Position numbers and translations under genes: made by a program
In this document: positions 27,068-35,712 of the stretch, piece by piece
How the letters are laid out: each line of letters starts with the position of its first letter
How positions within the stretch are numbered: the stretch's first letter is position 1
DNA from: SG-bin9 sp049323835
GTDB lineage: Bacteria > Pseudomonadota > Alphaproteobacteria > Rhizobiales > Xanthobacteraceae
Length of the DNA stretch: 64,000 nt
Assembly: GCA_049323835.1 (NCBI GenBank)
Contig: JBMOOJ010000104.1
Location: 1 to 64,000, forward strand
Direction: 5' to 3'
The notes under the pieces: model-generated
What the model saw: only the letters and a program-made list of their open reading frames with translations
Databases searched by the model: none
What the model was told of the DNA's origin: nothing

Positions 27068-27945
27068 CACAGCCTCCCGAACAGGCCGCTCGGCCTGACA
27101 AAGAGAACGGCGAGATAGAGCGCATAGACGCCGACGGACTTGAGCGCGGGTGGCAGGATCAGCGCCGTCAACGCCTCGATGATGCCGACGATCAGTCCCG
27201 CTACCAGCGCGCCGAAGATGCTCCCGAAACCGCCGAGCGCCACGGTGACGTAAGCGATCAGCGCGAACGGCCCGCCGACCTGCGGATAGATGTAGTAGAA
27301 GACGGCAAGCACCGCACCGGACAATCCCACAAGCGCCGCGCCAAGTCCCCAGCCGAGCGCGAAGACGCGATTGCGGTCGATGCCGACCAGCGCCACCGCG
27401 CCTTGATCTTCTCGTGTGGCTTCCAGCGCCTTGCCGAAGTCGGTTCGCGTGATCAGCAGGTAGAGCCCGCCGAAGGCAAGCAGCGAGATGACGCCGCCGT
27501 AGATCTGCGGCCACGGCAGAAACACGCCACCGATATTGAGCGTCTTCCCGCCGAGCCACGAGTTGCCGAGATTGCGGTAATCCGGCGTGAAGAAGTACTG
27601 CGCCAGTCCCTGAATCACGAGCGCAAGGCCGAAGGTCGCGAAAATCTGCACCATGCCCGGATTGGCCTTGGCCCGCATCGCAAAACGGATCACGCCGGCA
27701 TACGCCGATACGCCGACCACGAACATCACGCCGACGACGATCGGCATCAGCAGCACGGGATCAAGCGCGCTGATGACCACGAGCCCGAACATGGCGTACA
27801 TGGCCAGCATGAGGAACTCGCCGTGCGCGAAGTTCACCACGTCCATCAAGCCGAAAATCAGCGACAGGCCGACAGCGATCAGGGCATAGATCAACCCGAT
27901 CAGCAGCCCGCTCGCCAGCACCTGTAAAAATGCCTGAACAGTCAT
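27067..27945 (-). CDS. livH: Liv ABC transporter permease LivH
   Basis: 292 residues from MTVQAFLQVL. Typical LivH sequence: GLIYALIAVGLSLIFGLMDV, VNFAHGEFLMLAMY and VTVALGGFGSIFGALVAG. It is translationally coupled to livM. A 15-bp hairpin separates it from the binding-protein gene upstream. Confidence 0.94.
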   Translation of the reverse strand: MTVQAFLQVLASGLLIGLIYALIAVGLSLIFGLMDVVNFAHGEFLMLAMYAMFGLVVISALDPVLLMPIVVGVMFVVGVSAYAGVIRFAMRAKANPGMVQIFATFGLALVIQGLAQYFFTPDYRNLGNSWLGGKTLNIGGVFLPWPQIYGGVISLLAFGGLYLLITRTDFGKALEATREDQGAVALVGIDRNRVFALGWGLGAALVGLSGAVLAVFYYIYPQVGGPFALIAYVTVALGGFGSIFGALVAGLIVGIIEALTALILPPALKSVGVYALYLAVLFVRPSGLFGRL

Positions 27946-27968
27946 CGTCCCCCGCCCCGCGCAAACGC

Positions 27969-28002
27969 CGAGGGCGCTAGTCAACAATGACTAACGCCCT
28001 CG
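27969..28002 (-). terminator. Hairpin between binding-protein gene and livH
   Basis: 15-bp stem with one mismatch and an ACAA-type loop (arm CGAGGGCGCTAGTCA at 27969-27983). On the minus strand it lies just after the stop of the binding-protein gene and 24 bases before livH. It could protect the upstream message or partly stop transcription, giving more binding protein than permease. Confidence 0.65.
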
Positions 28003-28012
28003 CATGATCGGA

Positions 28013-29269
28013 TCAGCCGTTCATCGGCCATTTGGCCTGCGCAACGGCGACGTTCTCCGGGAAGATCGTGATGAACTTGCCGCCGATGTACTGGATCAGC
28101 ACCGGATCGGCGTCGGCATTCTGGCCGTCGGCGCCGAACTTGATCCGTTTCCACGGCATGATGGTCTTGTCGCCGGGGGTGTCGGTCGCCGCGAGCGCGG
28201 CGCGGATTTTCTCGCCATCGGTCGATTTCGCGCGGTCGATCGCATCCGCGAGGATGAGGATCGAAGTGAACTGGCGCGAGGTGTTGTCGTTCAGGTCGCG
28301 ATTGGCGCGCTTCTTGAAGAGCTCGTTGACCTTCGCGATCGATGGCCGCTTCGCCGCCATATCGATCGAGAAGCTGGCGCGCGAGATCAGTCCGGTCAGC
28401 TTGTCGCCCACCGCATCGAACGTCGCCTTGTCGGCGAAACCGGCCGCCTGCGCGACCAGGTTCTTCGGCTTGTAGCCGAGTTCTTCCATCGTCTTGATCA
28501 GCAAGATCGAGTCGGTGGTGTAGCCCGACGGCAGCAGCACATCCGGATTGGCGCTCTTGAGCTGCTGCACTTCGGATGTCAGCGACGGCGAGTTCGAGCG
28601 GTACTTGATGTCGGCCACGACCTTGTAGCCGCGGTCGGTCGCAAGCTTGCGCTGAACGTTCGAGGAATCGGTACCGAAGATCGTGTCTTCGTAGAACAAG
28701 GCCACGCTTTCGATCTTCTTGCCGGCCTTTTTCTGCGCGTCGAGGAAGTCGAACATGCCCGCCGAAAACATCTCGTCGTGCGCGGCGGCACGGAAGAAGA
28801 ACTTCAGATTGCGGCGATGCAGGCTCGGCGACGATGAGTCGGCAGCAAGATACGGGATACCATAGCGTTCGCACGACGCGCTGACCGTCGCCGACACCGA
28901 CGAATGGAATGCGCCGACGATGGCGACGACCTTGTCCTGCGTGATGAGGCGCTCGGCTTCTGCGCGGCCCTTCTGCGGATCGCCCTGATGGTCGGCGAAG
29001 ATCAGCTTGATCTTGGCGTTGCCGAGGCCGGCAAGACCAGCATTCTTCGCGGTCGGCAGATCGATATCGAACGAGCCGTTGACGATCTCAGCCGCCGTTT
29101 CAAGCGCATGCTTGGCGTCGACACCGATCTGCGCACTCGGACCGGACAGCGGCCAGATCACACCGATCGCAACTTCGCCACCGCCTTGCGCAAACGCTCT
29201 TGCTCCCACCAGCGGCGAGCTTGCCAACGACAAGGCCGCACCGGCCAACAACACTTCACGACGATTCAT
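28013..29269 (-). CDS. Liv-type ABC transporter substrate-binding protein
   Basis: 418 residues from MNRREVLLAG; AAGGAG lies eight bases before this ATG, which decides it over a GTG at 29278. The N-terminus is Tat-like (NRREVLLAGAALSLASSP). The mature region (VAIGVIWPLSGPSAQIGVDA) is the periplasmic-binding fold of Liv receptors. It is the first gene of the minus-strand liv operon. Ligand unknown; a DUF1445 enzyme gene lies upstream on the same strand. Confidence 0.92.
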   Translation of the reverse strand: MNRREVLLAGAALSLASSPLVGARAFAQGGGEVAIGVIWPLSGPSAQIGVDAKHALETAAEIVNGSFDIDLPTAKNAGLAGLGNAKIKLIFADHQGDPQKGRAEAERLITQDKVVAIVGAFHSSVSATVSASCERYGIPYLAADSSSPSLHRRNLKFFFRAAAHDEMFSAGMFDFLDAQKKAGKKIESVALFYEDTIFGTDSSNVQRKLATDRGYKVVADIKYRSNSPSLTSEVQQLKSANPDVLLPSGYTTDSILLIKTMEELGYKPKNLVAQAAGFADKATFDAVGDKLTGLISRASFSIDMAAKRPSIAKVNELFKKRANRDLNDNTSRQFTSILILADAIDRAKSTDGEKIRAALAATDTPGDKTIMPWKRIKFGADGQNADADPVLIQYIGGKFITIFPENVAVAQAKWPMNG

Positions 29270-29322
29270 TGACGTCACTCCTTATGTTTATCGGCGCCGG
29301 TTTGTGCGGCTTTTTGCATGGA

Positions 29323-30144
29323 TTATTGAATCGAGAACTCCGAGTTGCGCAAATCGGTCACCAGCATGTGGCCCGGCGCGTGCGTGATCGCAAAGTCGGG
29401 ACGGGATTCAAGGATGATCGACTGCGGTGTCACTCCGCAGGCCCAAAATACCGGGACTTCGTCCGGAGCGATAGTTACGGAATCGCCATAGTCAGGCTTG
29501 GCGATATCGGCGATGCCGATCTGCTGCGGATTGCCGAAATGCACCGGCGCACCGTGCACTGCGGGAAAGCGCGTGGTGATCTGGATGGCGCGGATCGCAT
29601 CGGCAGGACGGAACGGCCGCATCGACACGACGAGCCGCCCTGCGAAAGGCCCCGCCGGCTCGCACGGCACCGACGTCCGATACATCGGCACGTTGCGGTT
29701 CTCGTCGATATGCCGGATCGACAGCCCGTCCGCGATCAGCGCCTCCTCGAAGGAGAACGAGCAGCCGAGCACGAAAGCGACGAGGTCGCTGCGCCAATGC
29801 GCCATGATGTCGGTCGGCTCATCGGCCAGTTCGCCGTTCCGCCACACACGGTAACGCGGCACGTCGGTGCGAATGTCGAGGTCGAGACCGAGCGCAGGAA
29901 TCCGCGGATCGCCGGCCTCGGACATGCCGATGATCGGGCACGGCTTGGGATTGAGCTGACAGAAGCGATGGAACGCGCCCGCGAGTTTCTCGGGCAGGAT
30001 CGCGAGGTTGCCCTGAACGAATCCCGGCGCGATGCCCGCGGTCGATGTTCCGACATGCCCGGAGCGATAGGCGAGCCGCGCCTGAGCGCTTGGCAGCGGC
30101 GCAGCCGCATCGCGTTGAAACGATTTCGCTGACAAGCCCATCAT
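29323..30144 (-). CDS. DUF1445 family putative hydro-lyase
   Basis: 273 residues from MMGLSAKSF; ATGs at 30159 and 30141 are alternatives. Family landmarks: TSTAGIAPGFVQGNL, LGCSFSFEEAL, NRNVPMYRTSVPC, GRLVVSMRP, HFGNP and FWACGVTPQ with the final ITHAPGHMLVTD. The mammalian D-glutamate cyclase contains this domain, and bacterial members are called hydro-lyases without a settled substrate. It is divergent from a LysR gene, the usual layout for a LysR-controlled enzyme, and 53 bases upstream of a binding-protein gene. Confidence 0.88.
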   Translation of the reverse strand: MMGLSAKSFQRDAAAPLPSAQARLAYRSGHVGTSTAGIAPGFVQGNLAILPEKLAGAFHRFCQLNPKPCPIIGMSEAGDPRIPALGLDLDIRTDVPRYRVWRNGELADEPTDIMAHWRSDLVAFVLGCSFSFEEALIADGLSIRHIDENRNVPMYRTSVPCEPAGPFAGRLVVSMRPFRPADAIRAIQITTRFPAVHGAPVHFGNPQQIGIADIAKPDYGDSVTIAPDEVPVFWACGVTPQSIILESRPDFAITHAPGHMLVTDLRNSEFSIQ

Positions 30145-30257
30145 CGCGCCGCCCTTCATTCCCCTCGACAAGGATTGGATCACGCCGCTACGATAATGTC
30201 GAGTAGAGATTTTTGATCCAGATCGATAAATATTCATAATCGACGATGGGACAGCCG
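30145..30257. promoter_or_regulatory. Divergent promoter region DUF1445 / LysR
   Basis: About 110 bases, AT-rich at 30195-30240 (for example GATTTTTGATCCAGATCGAT and AAATATTCATAATCG). This is where a LysR protein would bind to control both itself and the DUF1445 gene. No single T-N11-A site stands out enough to name. Confidence 0.4.
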
Positions 30258-31157
30258 ATGGTGGACTTCAAGGCGATCGAGACGTTCCTCTGGGTGGTCA
30301 CGCTCGGAAGCTTCCGGCGCGCGGCGCAGAAGCTGAACACCACGCAACCCGCGATCTCCCAACGCATCGCCCAGCTCGAAAGCGAATTCGGCGTCAAACT
30401 GTTGCAGCGGGATCGCCGCGCCACCCTGCCGACGCCGAGCGGGCGGCAGATGATGGTCTACGCCGAAAAACTCATCGGCTTGCGGTCGGAGATGCTTGCC
30501 AGCGTCCGCGATCGCAGCGCCACAAGCGGCGTGTTGCGGCTCGGCGTGTCGGAGACGATCGTGCACACTTGGCTGTCGCGCCTGATCGAAGCGGTCAACA
30601 ACACCTATCCTCATCTGTCGCTCGAGATCGAAGTCGATATCACGCCGAACCTGACGGAGCGGCTGCTGGCGCAGGAAATCGATCTCGCTTTCCTGCTCGG
30701 CCCCCTGTCCGCAACGGAGGTCCGCAATCGGGTGCTATGCGACTACCCGAACGCCTTTGTCGCGAGCCCGTCGCTTGGTTTGGGACAAGGCCGCAAGAGC
30801 GTCGGCGAACTCGCGCGGTTTCCGATCATCACCTTCCCGCGCAAGACGCAGCCGTATGAAGTCATTCGCTCGCTGTTCAACCGGCCGGATCTGCCAGCGA
30901 TCCGGCTGCACGCGAGCGCATCGCTCGCCACCGTCATCCGCATGGCGATCGACGGCATCGGTGTCGCCGTGATTCCCACCGCGATCGTCGAGGAAGAGCT
31001 CGCGAACGGCCGGTTACAGCTGCTGGAAACCGATATCCAGATTCCCGACCTGACGTTCTCGGCAAGCTGGCTGTCGTCGCCGGATACGCTTGCGGTCGAA
31101 CTGGTCGCGGAACTGGCAGTTCAGCTTGCCCAGAAGGACAAGGCGCGCGTGGCCTAG
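30258..31157 (+). CDS. LysR family transcriptional regulator
   Basis: 299 residues from MVDFKAIETF; an ATG at 30246 would add four residues. The N-terminal winged HTH is typical (FLWVVTLGSFRRAAQKLNTT, QPAISQRIAQLESEFGVKLL), followed by an effector-binding domain of two alpha/beta lobes. It probably senses an acid related to the substrate of the DUF1445 enzyme or the neighbouring transporters. Its stop codon overlaps that of the convergent AraC-type gene in the sequence CTAG. Confidence 0.93.
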   Translation: MVDFKAIETFLWVVTLGSFRRAAQKLNTTQPAISQRIAQLESEFGVKLLQRDRRATLPTPSGRQMMVYAEKLIGLRSEMLASVRDRSATSGVLRLGVSETIVHTWLSRLIEAVNNTYPHLSLEIEVDITPNLTERLLAQEIDLAFLLGPLSATEVRNRVLCDYPNAFVASPSLGLGQGRKSVGELARFPIITFPRKTQPYEVIRSLFNRPDLPAIRLHASASLATVIRMAIDGIGVAVIPTAIVEEELANGRLQLLETDIQIPDLTFSASWLSSPDTLAVELVAELAVQLAQKDKARVA

Positions 31158-31474
31158 TCGTTCGCGGATTTTGCCGCAATCTCGCGGCACTCGCCCGGCG
31201 ACAAGCCAAAGGCCGCCCGCAACACACGATAGAACGTGGCAAGACTCTGGAAGCCGCAGGCATGCGCAATATCGGCGACCGCGGCGTCCGGCGATTGCAC
31301 CAGCAACAACCGCGCTCGCTCAAGCCGCCGCCCAAGCACATAGCGCGCATAGCTGGTCCCGGTCGGTTCGAACAGCATCAGCAAATGTCGTACCGAAACG
31401 CCAAGCCGCGCGGCCATGTCAGCCGGCGACAGTTCGGACTTATGCAGCTCGCGGTCGATGATCCCGCGCGCCAT
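31154..31474 (-). CDS. Stand-alone AraC-type HTH protein
   Basis: 106 residues consisting only of the two-HTH AraC/XylS DNA-binding domain (SPADMAARLGVSVRHLLMLF, then VADIAHACGFQSLATFYRVL and the final FGLSPGE). Regulators with this C-terminus normally have about 200 further N-terminal residues, which are missing. The ATG overlaps the dctM stop (TGATG), so it is translationally coupled to the TRAP permease. It may be the decayed tail of a once full-length regulator or a functional miniature one. Confidence 0.75.
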   Translation of the reverse strand: MARGIIDRELHKSELSPADMAARLGVSVRHLLMLFEPTGTSYARYVLGRRLERARLLLVQSPDAAVADIAHACGFQSLATFYRVLRAAFGLSPGECREIAAKSAND

Positions 31475-32793
31475 CAATTGAGGAGCTTGACCAGCGGCAG
31501 CGCGAGCGCCGGAAACGCCACGACGATGCCAAGGCGAATCACGTCCGCCAGAACGAACGGCAGAACGCCCCGGTAGGTGGCCGTAATCGGCACAGTTTTG
31601 GCGATCGCCGAGACGACAAAAACGTTGAGCCCGATGGGCGGCGCCGTCAGGCCGATCCCGACGACGATCAGGACGAGGATACCGAACCAGATCTGCACGT
31701 CCTCGGTCGGGAAGCCGAAGTCGAGCGCCGAGACGATCGGAAAGAACACAGGCAGCGTCAGCAAGATCATGGCGAGTTCGTCCATCACACCGCCGAGGAT
31801 GAGATAGAAGACCAGCAGACAGCCCAGGATGGTGTACGGCGCCCAGCCGGAATTCGCGATCATCTGCGCAGCGCTGTCCGGCACATGGGTCAGCGCAAGG
31901 AAGGCGTTGAACACCTCGGTGCCGAGCAAGATCATGAAGATCATCGCCGACGTCTCGGCCGTTTGCAGCAAGCTCTCCTTGATCTCCCTGAGTCTGAGCG
32001 TGCCGCGGATGACGCCGGCGATCAGCATCACCACCGCGCCCACCGACGCGCCCTCCGTCGGCGTGAAGATGCCGCCATAGATGCCGCCAAGCACAACGAC
32101 GGCGATGCCGAGCGCGGGGATAACGCCCAGCGACGGCGCAAGCCGCTCTCCCCACGGCACGCGCGCCTGCGCCGGACCGAGCGCTGGATTCCGCCGCACC
32201 ATGATCGCGATGACGACGCAATAGAACAGCGTCGCGAGCAGTGCCGGAATCAGCGCCGCCTGGAACAGCTTGGCGATGTTCTGCTCGGTCGAGATCGCGT
32301 AGACGACGAGAATGACCGACGGCGGAACGAGAATACCGAGCGTGCCGCCGACCGCGATCACGCCCGTCGAGAAGCCGCCATCATAGTTGTACCGGCGCAG
32401 CTCCGGCAGCGCGGCACGGCCGAAGGTCGCGGTTGTCGCAACCGACGATCCGCAGATCGCGCCGAAGCCGGTGCATGCGGCGATCACCGCCATCGTCAGC
32501 CCGCCGCGGCGATGTCCGGCAAAAGCAGCGGCGGCACGAAAGAGGTCCGTTGCAAGACCTGAGCGTTCGGCGAAGGCGCCCATCAGGATGAATAGCGGAA
32601 TGACGGACAGCGTATAGTTGGCGAAAATGCCGTAGGGCGTGGTCTTGATATAGTTGAGGAACGGCAGCAGGCCGTTGAGCTGGATATACCCGAGACTGCC
32701 GGCCAGCAGCATGGCGAGCCCGATCGGCAAACGGAACGCCATCAGCACCAGCATGCCGGCGAAACCGAGAATGGCGAGAGTGAAACCACTCAT
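31474..32793 (-). CDS. dctM: TRAP transporter large permease DctM
   Basis: 439 residues from MSGFTLAILG; the ATG overlaps the dctQ stop by 4 bases (ATGA). Twelve or so hydrophobic segments and DctM motifs are seen: GSSVATTATFGRAALPELRR, VPPSVILVVYAI and EGASVGAVVMLIAG. It is the sodium- or proton-driven transport subunit of a tripartite ATP-independent importer of organic acids. Confidence 0.95.
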   Translation of the reverse strand: MSGFTLAILGFAGMLVLMAFRLPIGLAMLLAGSLGYIQLNGLLPFLNYIKTTPYGIFANYTLSVIPLFILMGAFAERSGLATDLFRAAAAFAGHRRGGLTMAVIAACTGFGAICGSSVATTATFGRAALPELRRYNYDGGFSTGVIAVGGTLGILVPPSVILVVYAISTEQNIAKLFQAALIPALLATLFYCVVIAIMVRRNPALGPAQARVPWGERLAPSLGVIPALGIAVVVLGGIYGGIFTPTEGASVGAVVMLIAGVIRGTLRLREIKESLLQTAETSAMIFMILLGTEVFNAFLALTHVPDSAAQMIANSGWAPYTILGCLLVFYLILGGVMDELAMILLTLPVFFPIVSALDFGFPTEDVQIWFGILVLIVVGIGLTAPPIGLNVFVVSAIAKTVPITATYRGVLPFVLADVIRLGIVVAFPALALPLVKLLN

Positions 32794-33299
32794 GATCCCG
32801 CCTTCACCCGGCGCGCGGCCGTTACGAAACACACGACCGCAAGCAGCACGGCAAGAACCGCACAGACCGCGACGGGGACATAGGTCGGAAAGCGCAGAAC
32901 CATCGAGTTCTCGCCGGACACCCAGGCGCTCATGGCTCCCACGCCGAGACGCCATGCGATCACGATCATCGCCACGCCGAACACCACGTCCCATGTTGCA
33001 TCGATCGCGCGATTGACGCTCACGGGGAACTTCGACGTAAAGGTGTCAACGAAGATGTTACCGCGGCGAAGCTGGCATAGCGGCAGGAAAGCGAACGCGC
33101 AGACAGCAGTCGCCATCTGCACCAGTTCGAAGTCGCCGGGCACGCCCGCCGCTTTCACCAGATCGCTGCGCAGCGTCACGCTGACGACAACCATCGTCGC
33201 GGCCATAACGAGCAGCGTCCCGCCCGCCAACGCCACCCATCGCACCAATGCGTCGATGCCACGCTCGCGCGTGGCATCGGTCCGTTCCGTTACGCTCAT
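32790..33299 (-). CDS. dctQ: TRAP transporter small permease DctQ
   Basis: 169 residues with four hydrophobic segments and the small-permease pattern (QMATAVCAFAFLPLCQLRRG, then NIFVDTF). It couples the binding protein to DctM. Codons 7-15 form a perfect 11-bp hairpin (33254-33279), unusual so close to a start codon. It begins 11 bases after dctP. Confidence 0.93.
   Translation of the reverse strand: MSVTERTDATRERGIDALVRWVALAGGTLLVMAATMVVVSVTLRSDLVKAAGVPGDFELVQMATAVCAFAFLPLCQLRRGNIFVDTFTSKFPVSVNRAIDATWDVVFGVAMIVIAWRLGVGAMSAWVSGENSMVLRFPTYVPVAVCAVLAVLLAVVCFVTAARRVKAGS
33254..33279 (-). promoter_or_regulatory. Hairpin inside the start of dctQ
   Basis: A perfect 11-bp inverted repeat, arm CGATGCCACGC, with a TCGC loop. 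It covers codons 7-15 of dctQ and could lower translation of the permease genes relative to dctP. Confidence 0.45.
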
Positions 33300-33310
33300 C
33301 GATGAAAGCC

Positions 33311-34360
33311 TTAAGTTGCCTTTTCGTACTTCGCCAGCAACGCCCTTGCGTTCTCAAGCAGCTTGCCGCCATCGAGGTTCTTGTCCTTCATGCCCTTGAT
33401 CCAGGCCTCGATCACCGGCTCGGTCGCCTTGCGCCATTTGGCAGCTTCGGCTTCCTCGATCACCGTGATGGTGTTGCCGCGCTTGGCAACCATGTCGGAC
33501 ACAACTCTCGCCTGTTCATCCCAGACGGCGCCGGCAGTCGCCGATGTGGCCATGCCGGAGTTCTTGTCGATCACCGCCTTGAGATCGGCCGGCAGACCGT
33601 CGTACTTCGCCTTGTTCATCGCGAGAATGAAAGTCGACGTGTAGAGCGTCGGCGATCCGGGAATCTCGGCATGGAATTTGACGAGCTCCTGCAGCTTCAG
33701 CGCGGGGACCACCTCCCACGGCACCACCGCGCCGTCGATCACGCGCTGCGCCATCGCTTCCGGCACCTGCGGAATCGGCATGCCGATGGCATTGGCGCCG
33801 AGCGCCTTCAGTGCTTCGCCGGCGAGGCGCGTCGGGAAGCGCAGCTTGACGCCTTTCAAGTCGTCGAGATTGGCAATCTTCTTGGTCGAGTGAATGAGGC
33901 CGTGATCGTGCGCCCAGAAGCAGATCGGCTTCACTTCCCGGAACTCGTCCTGAAGGTTGGCTTGGGCGTAATCGTGAAGCGCGCGGGAGTTCACATGCGC
34001 GCGCTTGTTGACGACAAACGGAAGCTCGAATGCCTCGATCTTCGGAAACCGTCCCGGGGTGTTTCCCGGCAGCGTCCAGATCAGGTCGGCGACGCCGTCG
34101 CGCGCCTGGTCAAACAGCTGCGGCGGCGTGCCGCCGAGCTGCATCGACGGGAAAATGTCGATCTTGATGCGCCCGCCAGAATCGGCGCCGACCTTGTCCG
34201 CCCACGGCTTCAGGAACTTGGTGTGCGGATTGGACACCGCAGGCAGGAAGTGGTGCAGCTTCAGTGTCACTTCCTGTGCGTTGGCTGCTGAGGCGCGCAT
34301 GATCACTGGCGCAGCGACAGCGGCACCGGTCAATGACAGGAATTTGCGGCGATTGAACAT
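33311..34360 (-). CDS. dctP: TRAP transporter substrate-binding protein DctP, copy A
   Basis: 349 residues with a Tat-like signal (FNRRKFLSLTGAAVAAP, cleavage near ANAQ). The mature protein is a DctP-fold receptor: QEVTLKLHHFLPAVSNPHTK, LRFPTRLAGEALKALG (with the family's conserved arginine) and VPWEVVPALKLQELVKFH. By hand count it is identical at 307 of 349 positions (88%) to the next gene and has no gaps, so the two are a tandem duplication. Ligand unknown, probably an organic acid. Confidence 0.94.
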   Translation of the reverse strand: MFNRRKFLSLTGAAVAAPVIMRASAANAQEVTLKLHHFLPAVSNPHTKFLKPWADKVGADSGGRIKIDIFPSMQLGGTPPQLFDQARDGVADLIWTLPGNTPGRFPKIEAFELPFVVNKRAHVNSRALHDYAQANLQDEFREVKPICFWAHDHGLIHSTKKIANLDDLKGVKLRFPTRLAGEALKALGANAIGMPIPQVPEAMAQRVIDGAVVPWEVVPALKLQELVKFHAEIPGSPTLYTSTFILAMNKAKYDGLPADLKAVIDKNSGMATSATAGAVWDEQARVVSDMVAKRGNTITVIEEAEAAKWRKATEPVIEAWIKGMKDKNLDGGKLLENARALLAKYEKAT

Positions 34361-34423
34361 CAGTCTCTCCTTGAGGACATCGTCAGGCGGCCGCGATTCC
34401 GCGGGCCGCAGCTCCGCAGCGGG

Positions 34424-35473
34424 CTACGCTGCTTTCTCATATTTTGCGAGCAAGGCTTTCGCATTCTCGAGCAGCTTGCCACCGTCGAGGTTTTTGTCCT
34501 TCATGCTCTTGAGCCATGCCTCGGTCACCGGCTCGGTCGACTTGCGCCACTTGTCGGCTTCGGCCTGCTCGATGACCGTGATGGTGTTGCCGCGCTTGGC
34601 GACCATATCGGAGACAATCCGCGCCTGTTCGTCCCAGACGCCGCCGGCAATCGCCGCCGTGCCCATGCCCGAGTTCTTGTCGATCACCGCCTTGAGGTCG
34701 CCTGGCAGGCTGTCGTACTTCGCTTTGTTCATCGCGAGAATGAAGGGCGTGGTGTAGAGCGTCGGCGATCCGGGAATCTCGGTGTGAAACTTGACGAGTT
34801 CCTGCAACTTCAGCGCCGGCACGACTTCCCACGGCACGACGGCGCCGTCGATCACCCGCTGCGCCAGCGCTTCAGGCACCTGAGGCACGGGCATGCCGAT
34901 CGCGTTGACGCCGAGCGCCTTCAGCGCCTCGCCGGCCAGCCGCGTCGGGAAGCGGAGCTTCAAGCCTTTCAGATCGTCGAGTGTCGCGACTTTCTTGCTT
35001 GCGTGAATCAGTCCGTGATCGTGCGCCCAGAAACAGATCGGCCTCACCTCCCGGAACTCGTCCTGAAGGTTGGCTTCGGCAAACTCCTGCAATGCACGAG
35101 AGTTCACATGCGCACGCTTGTTGACGACGAACGGCAGCTCGAACGCCTCGATCTTCGGGAAGCGCCCCGGAGTGTAGCCGGTGACCGTCCAGACCAGATC
35201 GGCGACACCGTCGCGCGCCTGATCGTAGAGCTGCGGCGGCGTGCCGCCGAGCTGCATCGACGGGAAGATATCGATCTTGATGCGGCCGCCGGAATCGGCG
35301 CCGACCTTGTCGGCCCACGGCTTCAGGAACTTGGTGTGAGGATTGGATACGGCAGGGAGGAAGTGATGCATCTTGAGTGTCACTTCCTGGGCATTGGCGG
35401 CCGAGACACGCATGATCGCGGGTGCAGCGACCGCAGTGCCCGTCAATGACAAAAACGTCCGGCGATTGAGCAT
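34424..35473 (-). CDS. dctP: TRAP transporter substrate-binding protein DctP, copy B
   Basis: 349 residues, the first gene of the TRAP operon, with AGGAGGGA ahead of its ATG. Signal LNRRTFLSLTGTAVAAPAIM. It is 88% identical to copy A. Differences cluster at residues 94-100 (VWTVTGY against IWTLPGN), 129-133 and near 275-281. These may alter ligand specificity or may be neutral. The 63-base spacer between the copies holds no hairpin I could see. Confidence 0.94.
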   Translation of the reverse strand: MLNRRTFLSLTGTAVAAPAIMRVSAANAQEVTLKMHHFLPAVSNPHTKFLKPWADKVGADSGGRIKIDIFPSMQLGGTPPQLYDQARDGVADLVWTVTGYTPGRFPKIEAFELPFVVNKRAHVNSRALQEFAEANLQDEFREVRPICFWAHDHGLIHASKKVATLDDLKGLKLRFPTRLAGEALKALGVNAIGMPVPQVPEALAQRVIDGAVVPWEVVPALKLQELVKFHTEIPGSPTLYTTPFILAMNKAKYDSLPGDLKAVIDKNSGMGTAAIAGGVWDEQARIVSDMVAKRGNTITVIEQAEADKWRKSTEPVTEAWLKSMKDKNLDGGKLLENAKALLAKYEKAA

Positions 35474-35626
35474 GTGTCCCTCCTGATGGCCGTCTTGAGC
35501 GGCTTTGTATAACGTTGCGCTGGCAACGATTTTGCGCGGAGTCTGTCAAGTCGCGCGGCCGTTGGCAAGGAACGCGCGAGCCTTTTTCCGCTCTCCGCAT
35601 CCTCCCCGACACCGGCCCAAAAGTAT

Positions 35627-35650
35627 ACCCCCGGGGTGGCCCCCGGGGGT
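35627..35650 (-). terminator. Terminator of the second liv operon
   Basis: A perfect 10-bp stem, arm ACCCCCGGGG, with a 4-base loop, followed on the minus strand by TATACTTTTGGG. It lies 63 bases after the stop of the binding-protein gene at 35713. Confidence 0.8.
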
Positions 35651-35712
35651 TAGTCACATTCAGGTAACTCGCCGGTCGCCGCACAAGTTTGGCGGCACCA
35701 CCTGTCAGCGCG

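Noticed and set aside
31475..32221. Extension of the AraC-type frame to 355 codons
   Set aside because: The added part is an out-of-frame shadow of dctM, rich in Arg and Gly; the protein proper starts at 31474.
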